Shown here in pieces: positions 1 through 12,013 of a stretch of DNA of 64,000 nucleotides. The position numbers were made by a program, and so were the translations under genes. Within the stretch, counting starts at the first letter, position 1; each line of letters begins with the position of its first letter. The notes under the pieces are model-generated. The model searched no databases and was not told the origin of the DNA. It saw only the letters and a list, made by a program, of their open reading frames with translations. The DNA comes from Umbilicaria muhlenbergii (lineage: Eukaryota > Ascomycota > Lecanoromycetes > Umbilicariales > Umbilicariaceae): assembly GCA_000611775.1 (NCBI GenBank), contig KK106987.1, positions 1,631,506 to 1,695,505 of the forward strand, written 5' to 3'.

Positions 1-22
1 TCAGGACATAATTAAGCATCAT

Positions 23-905
23 GATGTGTCAAAAGTCTTAATCACAGACAGAGACAAGCTGTTTACATCAGAGCAGTGAATCAGCTTCTGCTTTCACATG
101 TGATGTCATCATAACATGTCAACAGCTTTCACCTGCAAACTGACAGTTAAACAGAGAGGCAGAATCAGTCCCTGAAGATGTATTTACACATATTTATTAA
201 TGAGCAGCAAGAGGACTGAGTGAAGCTCTTATCTTGCGTGAAGTTCTCATACAACAACTTCATACATGCTGCTACAGGAAAGAGCCCTTTTCAGCTTAAC
301 TTAAGATGAGACCCTCAGATGAGCTTAAGTAGGTTGTTTATACAGCACTCACATGAACAAATAAGACCTTATGCAGATGCACAGCAGCTTCAAGATCAAA
401 TTGCAACAACTCAGAAGCAGCTATGACAGATTAATAAAACATATGCAAATTATTATAATCAGCACTGAACAGAGATAACATTCAAAGAAGGTGATTTAGT
501 ACTGATCAATGAAAAGAATATGTCAGTGAACAAGCAGATGAAGAAACTGCATTGAAAAAAGCTCAGTTCATTCATGATATGACATGTGATAAGTCAGTCA
601 TTGTATGAACTTAACCTCTCAGAGGATCAAAACATCTATAATGTATTCAACATCACTTTATTGAAGTCATTTCAAGACACACATCATGTGTCTCCTGCAT
701 TGACAGGAAAAGACCTACTACTTAATTAAGACAACAAGTGAGAAGTTGAGGCAATTGTGAATAATCATGTTCATGACAGCAGGCTTCAATACCTCATTAA
801 ATGAAAGTTGACAGACCAGGTGTGAGATGACACATGAAAGTCAGCACACTTCATTCACAATGTAAAGGCAAAAATGTGAAAATTTCATGCTGACAACTCT
901 GATAA
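23..905 (+). pseudogene. Chromovirus integrase C-terminus, GPY/F and chromodomain remnant
   Basis: Reading frame +2 and neighbours give the classical order integrase core, GPY/F, chromodomain. Visible pieces are TERQNQSLKMYLHIF, SYNNFIHAATGKSPFQL, EGDLVLINEKN and EVEAIVNNHVHDSRLQYLIK. The last is the chromodomain start, which in active chromoviruses binds heterochromatin marks and steers integration. The frame is broken by TGA and TAA stops at positions where Trp and Gln are expected, so no protein is made. A matching chromodomain remnant lies at about 30,600-30,830. Confidence 0.8.
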
Positions 906-1356
906 ACTGAAATTCAGGTGAGCTGTATGATGTGATTCTTTGAGATTGATTGAGAAGCTGTCACAAAAGTCATGAGCCTTAAGAAAGCTGTCACAAAAGT
1001 CATGAGTCTTAAGAACTGAAAACTTTGTCAGCTTTGTTAACCTGATCTCTTATGATGAAGTCAGTACTTTATAACAAGAATATGACAGAAGTTACAACAC
1101 TACAATAGAATCTGTAATAAAATTACTGCATGAACTACATTATAACAGACGTGTCACATTGCAGAGAATCAGAGAACACTTAAGCGCAGAAGCATTTCAT
1201 TTCAAGTCTGAAGATTAAAGTGAACCTGAGGTCAACATCTTGCACTTGACTCCTCATCAGTGCTGCATCAAGTCATCCTCATTTATTTACTTGTCTTTCA
1301 TCATCTTAAATTCTTCTTTGTTGTCTGATGAAGCCTTTGACCTCATCTCCTCAACA

Positions 1357-1560
1357 TGATGCTGCTCACAGAGTTCAACGTACTCTTGATGATGATGAGA
1401 TTAATGAGTGTTGAGGATGCAGAGAGCATGAGCAGTGCTTTTCAGCAAGACAGCAAGAGCTTAAATGAGCTCCTCAGGACTATTGAATTAACATTAATTA
1501 CCTCATTATGAATGCCATGAGACTCACATTGAGGAGCAGCTGCAGGGGGCGTGAAGGATG
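1357..1560 (+). pseudogene. Extra 3' ORF of the chromovirus, decayed copy
   Basis: A frame starting near LLTEFNVLLMMMRLMSVED resembles the open 67-residue frame at 31,213-31,416 in the other chromovirus copy (TEFDVLIMTARLMSVEN, then ..FQQ.SKSLN.LL). It lies between chromodomain and 3' LTR, where most chromoviruses have no ORF. Here stop codons break it. The product is not recognised. It may be an accessory ORF of this element family or just a stretch that has not been hit by stops. Confidence 0.35.
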
Positions 1561-1717
1561 TTAATAATGATTGATAAAAAACAGCAGCATGAGGATCTGA
1601 TGATCAGTCATTGAACACTATGACTAGTTAACAATGCAAAAGTATGAAATAAAGTATGACAAAAGTACAACACTTTGTCATACTAAACAAAACAAAAGAG
1701 GATTAAGAAAAGCAGAC

Positions 1718-1939
1718 TTACAGTGTGCTGTCACTCTTCTGATCATCATAAACATGCGTCAGGACAACAACATCAGAGCTTTTAAAATTAAGAGCAGTGA
1801 TGATTGAAGGCTCTGCCGTGCATTGCTCATGAGGATTGTGAAGAGATATGCAACATGCACAGGCTCCCCTGTCTGACACAAAGCAGTGATCAACTTCAAC
1901 TCTTATACAAGAGTCACAGTGAGCAGTATCTGACAACAT
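1718..1939 (-). pseudogene. Antisense Cys-rich ORF inside the chromovirus 3' region
   Basis: This 73-residue frame runs opposite to the retrotransposon. It has a cysteine pattern CDSC-x7-C-x7-CACC-x8-C, with the stretch DHCFVSDRGACACC. The pattern resembles the Cys-rich small domain seen in many fungal proteins of the DUF3716 type, which usually sit in repeat-rich DNA; this assignment is from memory of the pattern and is tentative. A homologous frame with the same cysteines, apart from one C to Y change, lies at the same relative position in the second copy (31,584-31,805). The frame may continue upstream through NLSHM, so it could be the 3' exon of a captured gene. Whether it is expressed is unknown. 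Confidence 0.45.
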
Positions 1940-2743
1940 GTGACTGAGGTTCTCTCAAATCACACACTCATGATGATGAGCCTGCTGCACGTGAGCTGGC
2001 AGCAAGATATCATCATGACATCACACAGAGCAGGAACTGCTGCTGAAAATGTCATTCAAAGATAAACACCTGACCCTCTTCAGATGTTGAACAGTCAGTT
2101 TTATCACTCTGTTTCCTCATCTCTTTCTGAAGGTGTTGATCATCACAGTTTCACTCATTGACTCTGACTCAGAGCCCTTCTCATCACATTAAGCTTAAAG
2201 ATTAATGAGCTTCCTTGACAGAGATGAGTCTTCACTGTTGTCTGCAGCCGTGAGTTTAAGAGTTCAATTATTGATTGCTTATATATCATGTTAGCATTCA
2301 TATGATATATGACAGGAAGTACAACATCACAAGAATGTTGAGCTGTGAGCTGCAAGCTTCATGATGCTCCCTTCATGAAGTGAACACCTCTGCAATGAGG
2401 ATGATGTCATGAAGTCATTAAGTCACTCAATGAGCTGCAGAAAAGCTGTGAGAAGTACAACAACATGTCATAAGAGAGATGATGAAGAAGAAACACAAGA
2501 GAAGAGTGTTTTAAACCTATGATAAACATTTTAATTTCAATGTTTATGTTAGAAAGAAGAGCTTACTGTCAGGTGTGATATCATCACAATTAAGTGAGAG
2601 CATGTGATCAGCTTTACTTTAATGCAGTTTCACACCCTCACTCTACAAGGTCAACCACTTATCAGGTCATCATGATGATGTTTATAATGATGAATTTAAA
2701 GTCAATTGACATCAGGGATGACATCATGAGAAGGAGAATGCTG

Positions 2744-3027
2744 TGTCAGAGTCATCATATATAGTAGTACAACAGTATGACAGTATGACAGTATGACAGT
2801 ATGATAATACATCACTATAACTCACTTATATGATGACTCAGTGAGTAGCGCCTTAACATTAAGTGAAAACTCTTCACAAGGAGGTTCAGAAACCTGCTTC
2901 CTCAGTGATCAGTTTTATCACTGAATAAAAGATGTATAATCACTGCATTGATTTTATCATGACTCTTGCTTATGACATCTCATTTAAACATCATTATGAT
3001 GCTCTGTCATACACTTCACCTCTTACA
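2744..3027 (+). repeat. 3' LTR of the left chromovirus (284 bp)
   Basis: The segment starts TGTCAGAGTC and ends CTCTTACA, giving TG...CA ends. It aligns along its length with the 269-bp LTR pair at 26,378-26,646 and 32,614-32,882, including the shared block around CTTCACAAGGAGG and ATCACTGCATTGA. It is slightly longer because of extra copies of a short ACAGTATGAC motif near 2769-2800. Confidence 0.85.
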
Positions 3028-3099
3028 AAAGAGTGAAAATTAAAATATTATGTAATGTTTTTAAACTTATGACTTCTGCTCTTTCCCTGTCAATTAAGT

Positions 3100-4490
3100 T
3101 CTTTAAGAAAGCCTTAAATTCATCTTTATCATTTTTTCAGATTCACAGAGTGCCTTTTTGTCTAATATGCTCTTGAGTCACATGAACAGTATCATCTTCC
3201 TCACAATCCTCTTTGAAGAAAATGATTCAAGATAAGCTGTTCACAACAACATTCTGAGCACTCTTGATGTAAATAATTTTAACATGCAGCTTCTGAAGCT
3301 GAGCTGCTCAGTGATCATAAATGTTATCATGAAGGTTGAAGTTAAAAAAGTGAACCAGGGGTTTGTGATCTGTATGAATTATGATTGAGCACTCAGGGTT
3401 TCAGAGAAGGTATTAAAACTTTAAGATAAATCTGATTATCACACATAACTCCTGTTTGTAGGTCTGATACTTTCATTTGATGACTGAGAAAGTGAGGGCG
3501 TCATAGATGATGAGGACTTTCACTGACTTAAAAAAGTCATTCAATCTTTAAAATTAAATGATCATCAATCCCCCTGCAAAGCTGAATGCGTCAGTATAGA
3601 AGTGTATTTCCAGGGATCAGTCAATGTCATGCATAACAACTCAGGTCATGCACTTTATTCAGAGAATTTCAAAAGATAATTGCTCTGATTGTATTCATCT
3701 TCAAGGCACATTTTCAGTCAACTGATTCAGAGGTCTTGCAATCTCAGTGAAGTTCTTCACTTAATGACATGTTATGCTTACAGCACCTAAGAAACCCTGT
3801 ACCCCTTTGACATTTATAAGCTTCAGTCACTTGACTAAGACTTTGACTTATGAATTCAGGATGTGAATCTTTTCACTGACATAATGCTTCATCTCAAGAG
3901 CTTTAATATGATTCATGAATAACCTGAGCTTTTGAAAAGATAATGTAAGTTTGACTCATTCAATTTGAGGAAAAAAATAATCTTAGAGGAAGAAGAATTA
4001 GAATTTAAAGTCTGAGTATTCATTAAAGAGATCATTCATATAAAAGGTAATTAAAGCAGGTTCTGAAAACTCCTCATGCATTAAAAATAACTCTGAATGT
4101 GACTTCAGAATTAATTTTAACATGATGTTCATAAGTTTTAACATCATAAAATTAACTGATCTAGATCCCTGAGGCATTCTTGTTGACTGAAGTTGTTCAA
4201 TCCTCAGGATAGTAAAGGTGAATAGATAACAGTCTTTTAAGTGAAGAACAACATTGAAGTACTCATGTTTAATATCAGCTTAAAAAAACATCTTATGTCT
4301 TGAGTCTGAGAAGTAGTTGTGAATCTTAAACATGAGCTTAAGATAACTTCTTGACATATTTTCTTTTATCTTGCTGTAATTGAAAGTGAGCCTTGACTCA
4401 TCAGTAGACTTCAGATTTTCCTTTTTGTTGATAATCACAGCTTGAGCATTTCAGGCAGACAACTCTTCATTGATGTGCTGCATTCTTTCA
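3100..4490 (-). pseudogene. Reverse transcriptase/RNase H remnant of the family F gypsy element
   Basis: On the minus strand one reads AVIINKKEN, ESRLTFNYS, FKADIKHGYFSV, QLQSTRMPQGS, ITFYMNDLF and LALKSLIP-type pieces across several frames. This order is typical of a large gypsy clade of eurotiomycete fungi, in which the active-site box reads FYVDD; here the second Asp position has become Asn (FYMND), as expected for G-to-A mutation. The frame is interrupted by many stops. Assignment to gypsy RT is firm; the exact limits are not. Confidence 0.7.
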
Positions 4491-5823
4491 TAAATTTCAC
4501 TCAGCATATAATTCTGTATGAGCTTCTGAAGTCATCATTCTTTATGAGAAGCTCATTGAATCTGCACATTAACTGAAGATGACTTAATGCTTGAGGTAAG
4601 TTAAACTCAGTGCACAATGAGATCAGTGAAGAGAAGAGTATCAAGATTAATGTTATTAAAGTGTTAATAAAAATAAAGAAGCTGAAGAACCTGTAACTCA
4701 TCTGCTTTAATGAGAATTAAATTACTTAATTGAACTTTCAGCTCTGCAGCTCACGCTCAAAGTTCAGTATGATTAAAATAATCATTAAAATCATTTGATA
4801 GGAGGTATTTCATTAATCAGCACTGAACAAGAAATGATGCTTGCAATGACATTAAATTAACAACACTCAGATTAACTTGATTGAGATGAAGAGATAATCT
4901 GAGGAGTGTTCACTGATACTGCAAAATTAATGATAAAGAGGAGGAAGGACTGATGTAATGAGAAGATTTAATCTCATAATGATTGAAAAAGTATGAGGGA
5001 GATGATAATAGAGTAAAGTTTATGAAATAATTACATGAGAAATCAGAGTAGTGAATAATGATCTTCTCAACAGAAGCAGTGTACATTCTTATAAAGTAAA
5101 ATAATGCTGTCTCTTGCAGTTTAAAGTCCTGCAGAAGATTTAATGAAAACTTTTTCTCTTAAATTTAACTTTTTTAAGCTCCTCCTCATCCTCTGACAGG
5201 CTCACAGCATTATTAATCTCAGACTTTATATTTAACTCCTCATCATCTGAATCATCCTTCACTTGAGAAGTCAGGATAATTTTAAAATACATTAATAAAT
5301 TATGATCCTGAGAAAAGATTAATTTTAATTCAATGACATTCTGTACAGTTTCTTCAGCAGCTGAGTCATTAATCTTAATTCTTAAACCTCAGATTTCAAT
5401 GATGATATTGATGAAGTATAATCATGAGATTTTTATAAATAAACTGAGGTGCTCTGTACCTGACATAAGAGATGAAAGTTTTAAAGTCACAAAACAATGA
5501 ATCTGCCTTCAGATACCCTCAACACTGAGTTTTAAATAAACTTAATGATGCAAAAAAGTCTTCTGATGATTAATCATCTTCATAGTGAGACCTGTGAAGC
5601 TCACATCAGACAGTGAGTGAAACAATAATCTCAGTTGTTTAATCATAACTGTTGAAATGATGTTCATGTTAAAACCTTGATTCACTTGCACCTGAGAACA
5701 GTTCAAAGTCAACTCACTGCCCTCAACATGAACTGAGCATGAGATTCAGAAGGCTTTATCAGTGCTTATGAGCATGTTAAGAAAATGAGTATTCTCATTC
5801 ACTGCAATTGAATTGATCATTTT

Positions 5824-5994
5824 TATCAGGATCATGCAGAGCTTATCATGCAAATATAATGATCAAGAGATTAATTCTAAAGAGTCATTAAGTGATGAGC
5901 AAAACTACATATGTGAGTGTTGCAGAATTAACTGAACATACTAGACTCAATCAGAAATTAATGTAAATTGCTTAATTTTATCATGCTCTTAACA
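5824..5994 (-). repeat. LTR (3' LTR of the minus-strand element)
   Basis: This 171-bp LTR matches 11,827-11,997 with a few differences that are all C/T or G/A, for example CTCATC to CTTATC and GTGGGTG to GTGAGTG. These changes show both CpA and CpC sites mutated after insertion. Confidence 0.85.
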
Positions 5995-6543
5995 TTATCT
6001 TCTTCTTTGAAAAAGTGTCATCTGTGACACTGCTGTAAAAACAACATCAAAATATGACATCCTTGCTCAGTTACTTTAAATGATTTAAACAGTCACTCTG
6101 AACAGTTCTTGAACAGTTTGAACTTAACATGACTTATTAAAGTATTTATAATGAAATTTCTTCAACACTTTTGTTGAGCTGTTAAATTCACTTTTGTCTG
6201 CATAATATCACTCATTGTCATGATCAATTTCATGTCATTTGACCTTGTATTGAAGCCTGTCATAATATCATTTTAAGTTAAAAATGTCATCAATCTTTTA
6301 ATGCTTCTCCTCATCTTTTATTACAATAAGTACTGATGAAGGTGTTTGTTGACCTGACAGTGAGTCATTAACAGCTGAATAAAGCAGCTTTGAACTGAAG
6401 ACATTGTGAATTCACATTGTAACAGAGAGCTTCAGTTGATAAAAGACTTCAACATGTTGAATGATTTAAAATGACCTCAGCTGTTTATTCTTTAAGTCTT
6501 AACTAAGTCTTGTTGTCTTGATATTTTGACTCAATAATCATAC

Positions 6544-9099
6544 TCAGTTTTTAACTTCATAGCTGACATCCTTTTGATGTTTATTCACTTGCACTTTCAT
6601 AAATTCCCTGCTCTTCTTCAACTGCTGCTTATTGAAATCAAGGATTTTCTGCATGTAAGTTGTTATGTCCTCCGCCTTCACTGACTGAAGTCGTTCACGT
6701 GTGAATTCATAGGTAGTAGTATCAGGGCTGAAACTCATGCATGAGTAAAAGTCTTTGTTAAGGTAAAAAGGTGAGAGTGAGGTCACTGAAGAGCAGTTAT
6801 TATTATCACTGAATTTAATCATAAGCAGTCACTTCACTCAGTCATCTTGCATGTAGTTGCAGTATGTTTAAAGGCCTTGTTTAACATCTTGATTAACCTG
6901 TTCAGTTTGACCATCTGTCTTTGAGTGGTAAGTGGTTGATAAGTTAATCTTGATTTTCAGATGTTTACACATACTCTGTCATAAGTTGAAGATAAACTGA
7001 GGGCCTCAGTCTGAGGTAATAAAGCTCAGCAGGTCATGTAGATGATAAATGTTTTATAACATAAATTATATTAACTTCTTTGTTGAGGTTCCTTCATATC
7101 TTGAATGACAAGAAACATAATGCTTTTTCTTAAATAATCTGTTAATGAGAGTGCAGATGATGTTATAACTCTTTAATATTAACAGTTTAATTATAAAGTT
7201 CATGACATTGTCCTGTCAATATTGCTGTGAAATAAGCAGAGGAATTAGTAGTTCATTAAGAATATCACATGAAGATTTGCTGTATTAGCAATGATGACAG
7301 TTCTGAATGTATTGCTTGACAGTGCTTACATGATCAGGTCAGTAGTAATGTCAGTGAATAAATTTCACTGTTCAATTTATGCTCAGGTGTTCAAAAGATG
7401 ACTGATCATGTATTTCTTAAAGAAGCTCAGTATGTAGAGATTCAGATACTCATAAAAAGTTGTTTTTAAATAAAGTATCATTTACTACCTGACATTCATG
7501 AAGGTGAGTATCATGTAGCTTAATGACATTCTTTGTTATGATTGAATGATATTCACTGCATAGCTCATCTACTTTATTAACTGCATGCACATGTTTAAAG
7601 AGGCCTTCTTTCACTTTTTTTATTCAAACTTTCACACATTCTGAGGTAAGAATGATTTGATAAGTCAGGTTCTTGTCTTCTGAGCTATCAGATGTTCAGA
7701 TTAATGCATTCATCTTATCATTAATCTTGCCTGTTCAGAAGATGACCTGAAAGTTGAATTCTGATAAAATATTTAAGTATTGAGCTTGACATCATGTCAG
7801 TTTCTTGTTCTTCATGAAGGTCTTCAAGGCCTGATGATCAGTGAAGACTTGTATGAGCAAGTCAGTGTGTTCAAGTTCAAGACATCAGTGTTTGAAATAA
7901 TGAATAATGATCAGGAGTTCCTTATCATAAATGTAATAATTATATTTCACTGATATCATGCTCTTGTTGTAGAACATCATCAGGTGAAGAACTTCTTCAT
8001 CATCATACTGAGAGAGGATTTCACTTGTCACAAGGTTAAAGACATTCATCTTCAATATAATCTGACAGTTGAGATTGAAATGCTTTAATACTGAAGCTTT
8101 TGTCATGACCTTTTTAAGATCTTGAAACACCTTAAAGCAGTCTTCAGTTCATGTGAATGAAACCTCTTTTCTAATAAGCTTGATGAGAGATTTAATGATT
8201 TTGAAGAAGTCCTGTATGAATTGATGATAAAAGTTAATGAAACTTATAAAGTCTTAAATCTCTTTCAAGTTGATTGATTTAGCTCAGTCTATGACTGCTT
8301 TAATCTTCTGAGAATTCATGTGTAGCTCTTCCTCTGATATTATAACTTCTAGGAAGATGATCTCAGAGACATTAAATTCACACTTCTTAATGTCAACTTA
8401 TAAGTTAACTTCATGAAGATGATGAAGAACCTGCTTAACATGATGATTATGCTTCTTTTGAGTCTTGCTGTAGATGAAGATGTCATTCAGATAAACTTAA
8501 CAGAAGTCATTAAGAAAGTCTTATAAAGTGTTGTTAATGTACTGCTGAAAGGTGCTTAGTTCATTGATTAATTTAAACAGTAGAACACAGTATTTGTAGA
8601 AGCTCAAAGCAGTGATAAAAGTCATAAGATCCTCACTATCTGAGTGCATACATAACTTATTGAAGGTGGTGATAATGTCAAGTTTAATAAAATGTTTGCA
8701 TTTTAAAATCTTTTCAATCACCTCTTCAATGAGTGATAAGAAATAATGATTTTATTTTATGAGGACATTAAGCTTCTGATAATTCATGCAGAATCATAAG
8801 TCACTGTTTGTCTTTAAAATAAACAACACTGATGAGGAGTAAGCTGTTTTGCTTAAAGTAATGAAGTTTTTAAAGAAGTTCTCATTAAGATACTCCTTGA
8901 CCTTTTGAAGCTTATAGAGTGACATGCAGTAAGCTTGACTTTGAGGTGAAGCAGCATCACTCATCAGCTTAATTTTGTGATTATAAAAGCAGTGAGGCAG
9001 GAGCTTGCTGACCTCAGAGCAGTTAAAAACATTAAGATACTCATGATATTCTGAAGACAACTTTTGATGTATCTTCTCAAGGTGTTTAAACATGTTCAC
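6544..9099 (-). pseudogene. pol remnant: RT, RNase H and integrase C-terminus
   Basis: Long open stretches survive on the minus strand. At 8794-9099 is the N-terminal part of RT (HKIKLMSDAASP, YCMSLYKLQKVKEYL). At 8521-8721 is the RT palm (HFIKLDIITTFNKL, FKLINELSTFQQYINN). Near 8460-8520 is YLNDIFIYSKT, the YLDD active-site box with one Asp changed to Asn. At 7885-8130 is RNase H (YDKELLIIIHYF). At 6544-6822 is the chromovirus integrase tail (SFSPDTTTYEFTRERLQ, KDVSYEV). Stops between these blocks abolish function. The order is typical of gypsy/chromovirus pol. Confidence 0.8.
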
Positions 9100-11826
9100 T
9101 TTGAGACTTATTTTCTCTGAATGACACTCTCAATTCAACATCAGTTGTCTGTCAATGTTTTTCATTAACATAATGAATATGTGTACCTCCTCTTAATGAG
9201 TTAGCACTGCATATGAAGCTGCTCTCACACTGTGAACAGAGAATGCATCATTATCAGCAGTCAGAGAAAGTTGAGGCAGGATTTTAAGTATTGTCTGAAT
9301 GATTCAAAGAGGTGTTCAGAGAGGTGTTTAAAGAGGAGAAGATGAAGAGGTAAAATGTTCAAAAGACAACTTTTGTAAAAAGACAATGAAATCATCCTTC
9401 ATGTTCAACATTAATTGATTTCAGTTCATTCATGACTTCCTTAAAATAATGTCATGCTGACTCAGATCTATTATCAGCATAAGAATAGTAATCTTCTTAT
9501 GCTTTTTCAGATGTAAGTCAGGATAAATGACATGAGTGATTTTCCCTTTAATGAGGTTCTCATTAAACTCACATACATTTTTCAATTTAAACAACAGAAC
9601 TGACTTCAGCCTGAGCCTGTCACAAATCATGAAAATTAATCAAGTGTGAATAAGAGAATATGTTGTACAATCAGTGTTTATCAATGCCTGAAAGGGTATG
9701 AGAAAGCCTTGAGAGTAAAGAGAGCAAGCTGTAATGAATGATCATAATGTGAAGAGCTCAGAGTCATCATTCAGACTGTTTAAATCATTCAGAACATTCA
9801 GACTGTTTGAATAATGCTCATTAAGATTCAACAAAAGGTTCATGCTGCACAGGGAAACTAATTCACCCTTAATCATGACTTTAATAAAAGTCATTTGTTT
9901 TTTAACTCAGAATCAGAGTCTTCTTGATTAATATTCACATGAAGTTCACTCACAGACCTGTCATGTTGAAAGGAAGAGAACAGTTGTCAGACATGCTGAG
10001 AGCATTCATTAACAGAGTGCTCAAGATGATGATAAATATAACAGTTTTCATTCTTCTCATTAGTTAAACATTGTGAATCAATTGAGGTTCTTTGATTGTT
10101 TAAACTGTTTAAACTGTTCAGAGGTGTGATGAAACACAATATGAGCTGAGTGACAGGCACTTTAAATGTGATTTATTTGAAGATTTTAACCTTCTTGATA
10201 AGAGCAGCTATGAGGTCTTTTCAGTTCTTAACTGCTTAAACAGCACATTGTTCATTTTTCAAGTGTATGAGGTAAGTCTTCATGATCAATAATGAATCAA
10301 GCTGAATCATTTGAGATGACAGAGAAGCTTAAAGATGAGGAGAGATCTTATCTTTGAGATCATTCATACATTAAGTTTCATCATACTCAAGGAAGGTGAA
10401 AAGGTGATGAAACTTAACATAAAAGTTTGAAAATCACTTTAATCTCTGAATAAGCTCAATATAAGTCTGATAATAATTTCTTTGTTTATCTGAGTCTTCA
10501 TAAATCTCCCTCAAGTCCTTCAAGATCTCATTTGCATTATGATAAAGGTTTGTGACTGAGAATTCATATAATGAACAGAACTCAGTGTGTTGAGTGATCT
10601 TTTCACTCAATTAAGACAACATGTACCTCATACAGGCAATCTCAGTCAGGTAATAATCTTTATTGATGTTTAATCTGATCTTCATCTTGTCTACTCAATC
10701 CTCTCATGTAGGCTCAGAATCATCATTTAAAAGAGGAGAATCAAAAAGCTTCTGTAAATACTTATCATCATTCAAAATATTTGAACTGTTTGAAATGTTT
10801 GAAGAATAAGTGTTTTCTCATTCAGTTCATCAGCATTCCTTCAGAAGTTAATATTTAATGTTGAGAGCAATGAAGTTGATTTTCAGAGAGGTCATATGAT
10901 CTTGTTGTTTAATGATGATGTTTATAAGATCATTCTTTTCAATTAATAAGTTATGAATATTTTTATTAATTATCATGCTCAAGTCCCTCTGCTCTCAAAG
11001 AGTGTTAAGTGCATTTAAAAACTACTTCAGTTTCATCTCTGCTCAATGCTGAAGTTGTTTCATGTTGACAATGTCATAAAGGGTTTTAGCATCATCTTCA
11101 CTGATTTATTCATGATGTCATGCAGTTGAAATAAAGTACTTCTGTTCTTTTCTTTTCTTCTTGAGTTTTCTGAGAGCTGCATTCAGTTTGAGGTAAATTA
11201 TCTTCACATTAAAAAGAACTTCTTCTTCATCTCTCTGCTCATGTTGATGAGATGAGCTGCCTCAGCAGCCTTTTCTTTTTAAGCTTGACTCAGTGAAACT
11301 GTGCTCTCATGTGTCATGTTGATGATGATGTGTTAATGATTCAGGGTTGAAGATGTCTGTCTTACAGCATTCTGTGTTTGATGTCTTTCTTGACCTCTGT
11401 TCAGTGTTCAGTTCAGTGTGTTGTTTGAATAATTCAGTAATTTCTTTTAATTTGAGGTGCTGTCCTCTTTGAGGTCTTTATGAGGTGTTCAACTCAGTGA
11501 TTTCTTTTAATTCAGCTCTTTCACAAGAGCAAGGTGAATGCAGGTTATTTAAATTCAACTCAACTGCTTCATGAGTATTCAGTGATGACAGCGGCTGCAC
11601 ACTTATCATAGCAGGTTATTTTAACTTGACTGCTTTATGAGCTTTTAGGTTTTTATATGACTTAAGTTGACTGATACACATCTGTATGACTTAAAAGGTG
11701 TAGTTGCAGAGAGTAATGTTATCAGTGTCTTTTGAAGTCATCAACACACACAACTCAATGCCTTTTTGAACAGGTTATTTCAGTTCAACTGTCTCATGAA
11801 CATTAAGAGAATGAGAATTAATTTAA

Positions 11827-11997
11827 TATCAGGATCATGCAGAGCTCATCATGCAAATATGATGATCAAGAGATTAATTCTAGAGAGTCATTAAGTGGTG
11901 AGCAAAACTACATATGTGGGTGTTGCAGAATTAACTGAACACGCTAGACTCAATCAAAAGTTAATGTAAATTACTTAATCTTATCATGCTTCTAACA
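11827..11997 (-). repeat. LTR (5' LTR of the minus-strand element)
   Basis: Partner of the LTR at 5824-5994, the same length (171 bp) and less mutated, keeping the ACACG and GTGGGTG that are changed in the partner. It ends 16 bp before the hAT-like element. Confidence 0.85.
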
Positions 11998-12013
11998 ATC
12001 TCTTGCTGAGTGT

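Larger units (their letters stand above)
1..3027 (+). mobile_element. 3' part of a Ty3/gypsy chromovirus, continuing left of the window
   Basis: This is the downstream part of a chromovirus read on the plus strand. Through many stop codons one can follow the integrase second-Asp region (ITDRDKLFTS, about 37-70), the integrase C-terminal region (QTERQNQSLK-like, about 135-330), a GPY/F region (VFNITLLKSF, about 640-675) and a chromodomain (about 735-905), followed by 1.8 kb of extra internal sequence and a 284-bp LTR. Most Trp codons have become TGA. The internal sequence and LTR match the better preserved copy at 26,378-32,882, which supports the right boundary. The element is inactive. The left end is outside the window. 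Confidence 0.85.
5824..11997 (-). mobile_element. Minus-strand gypsy/chromovirus-type element with 171-bp LTRs
   Basis: Two direct repeats of equal length, 5824-5994 and 11,827-11,997, bound a 6.2-kb element whose pol reads on the minus strand: aspartic-protease and RT pieces at 8.5-9.1 kb, RNase H at 7.9-8.1 kb, and integrase C-terminus at 6.5-6.8 kb. On the minus strand the LTRs start TGTTAGAAGC (or TGTTAAGAGC). The 5 bases flanking the element are ATTTT on the left and ATCTC on the right, which would fit one 5-bp target duplication altered by C-to-T changes. It is inserted in the family F element. Confidence 0.8.
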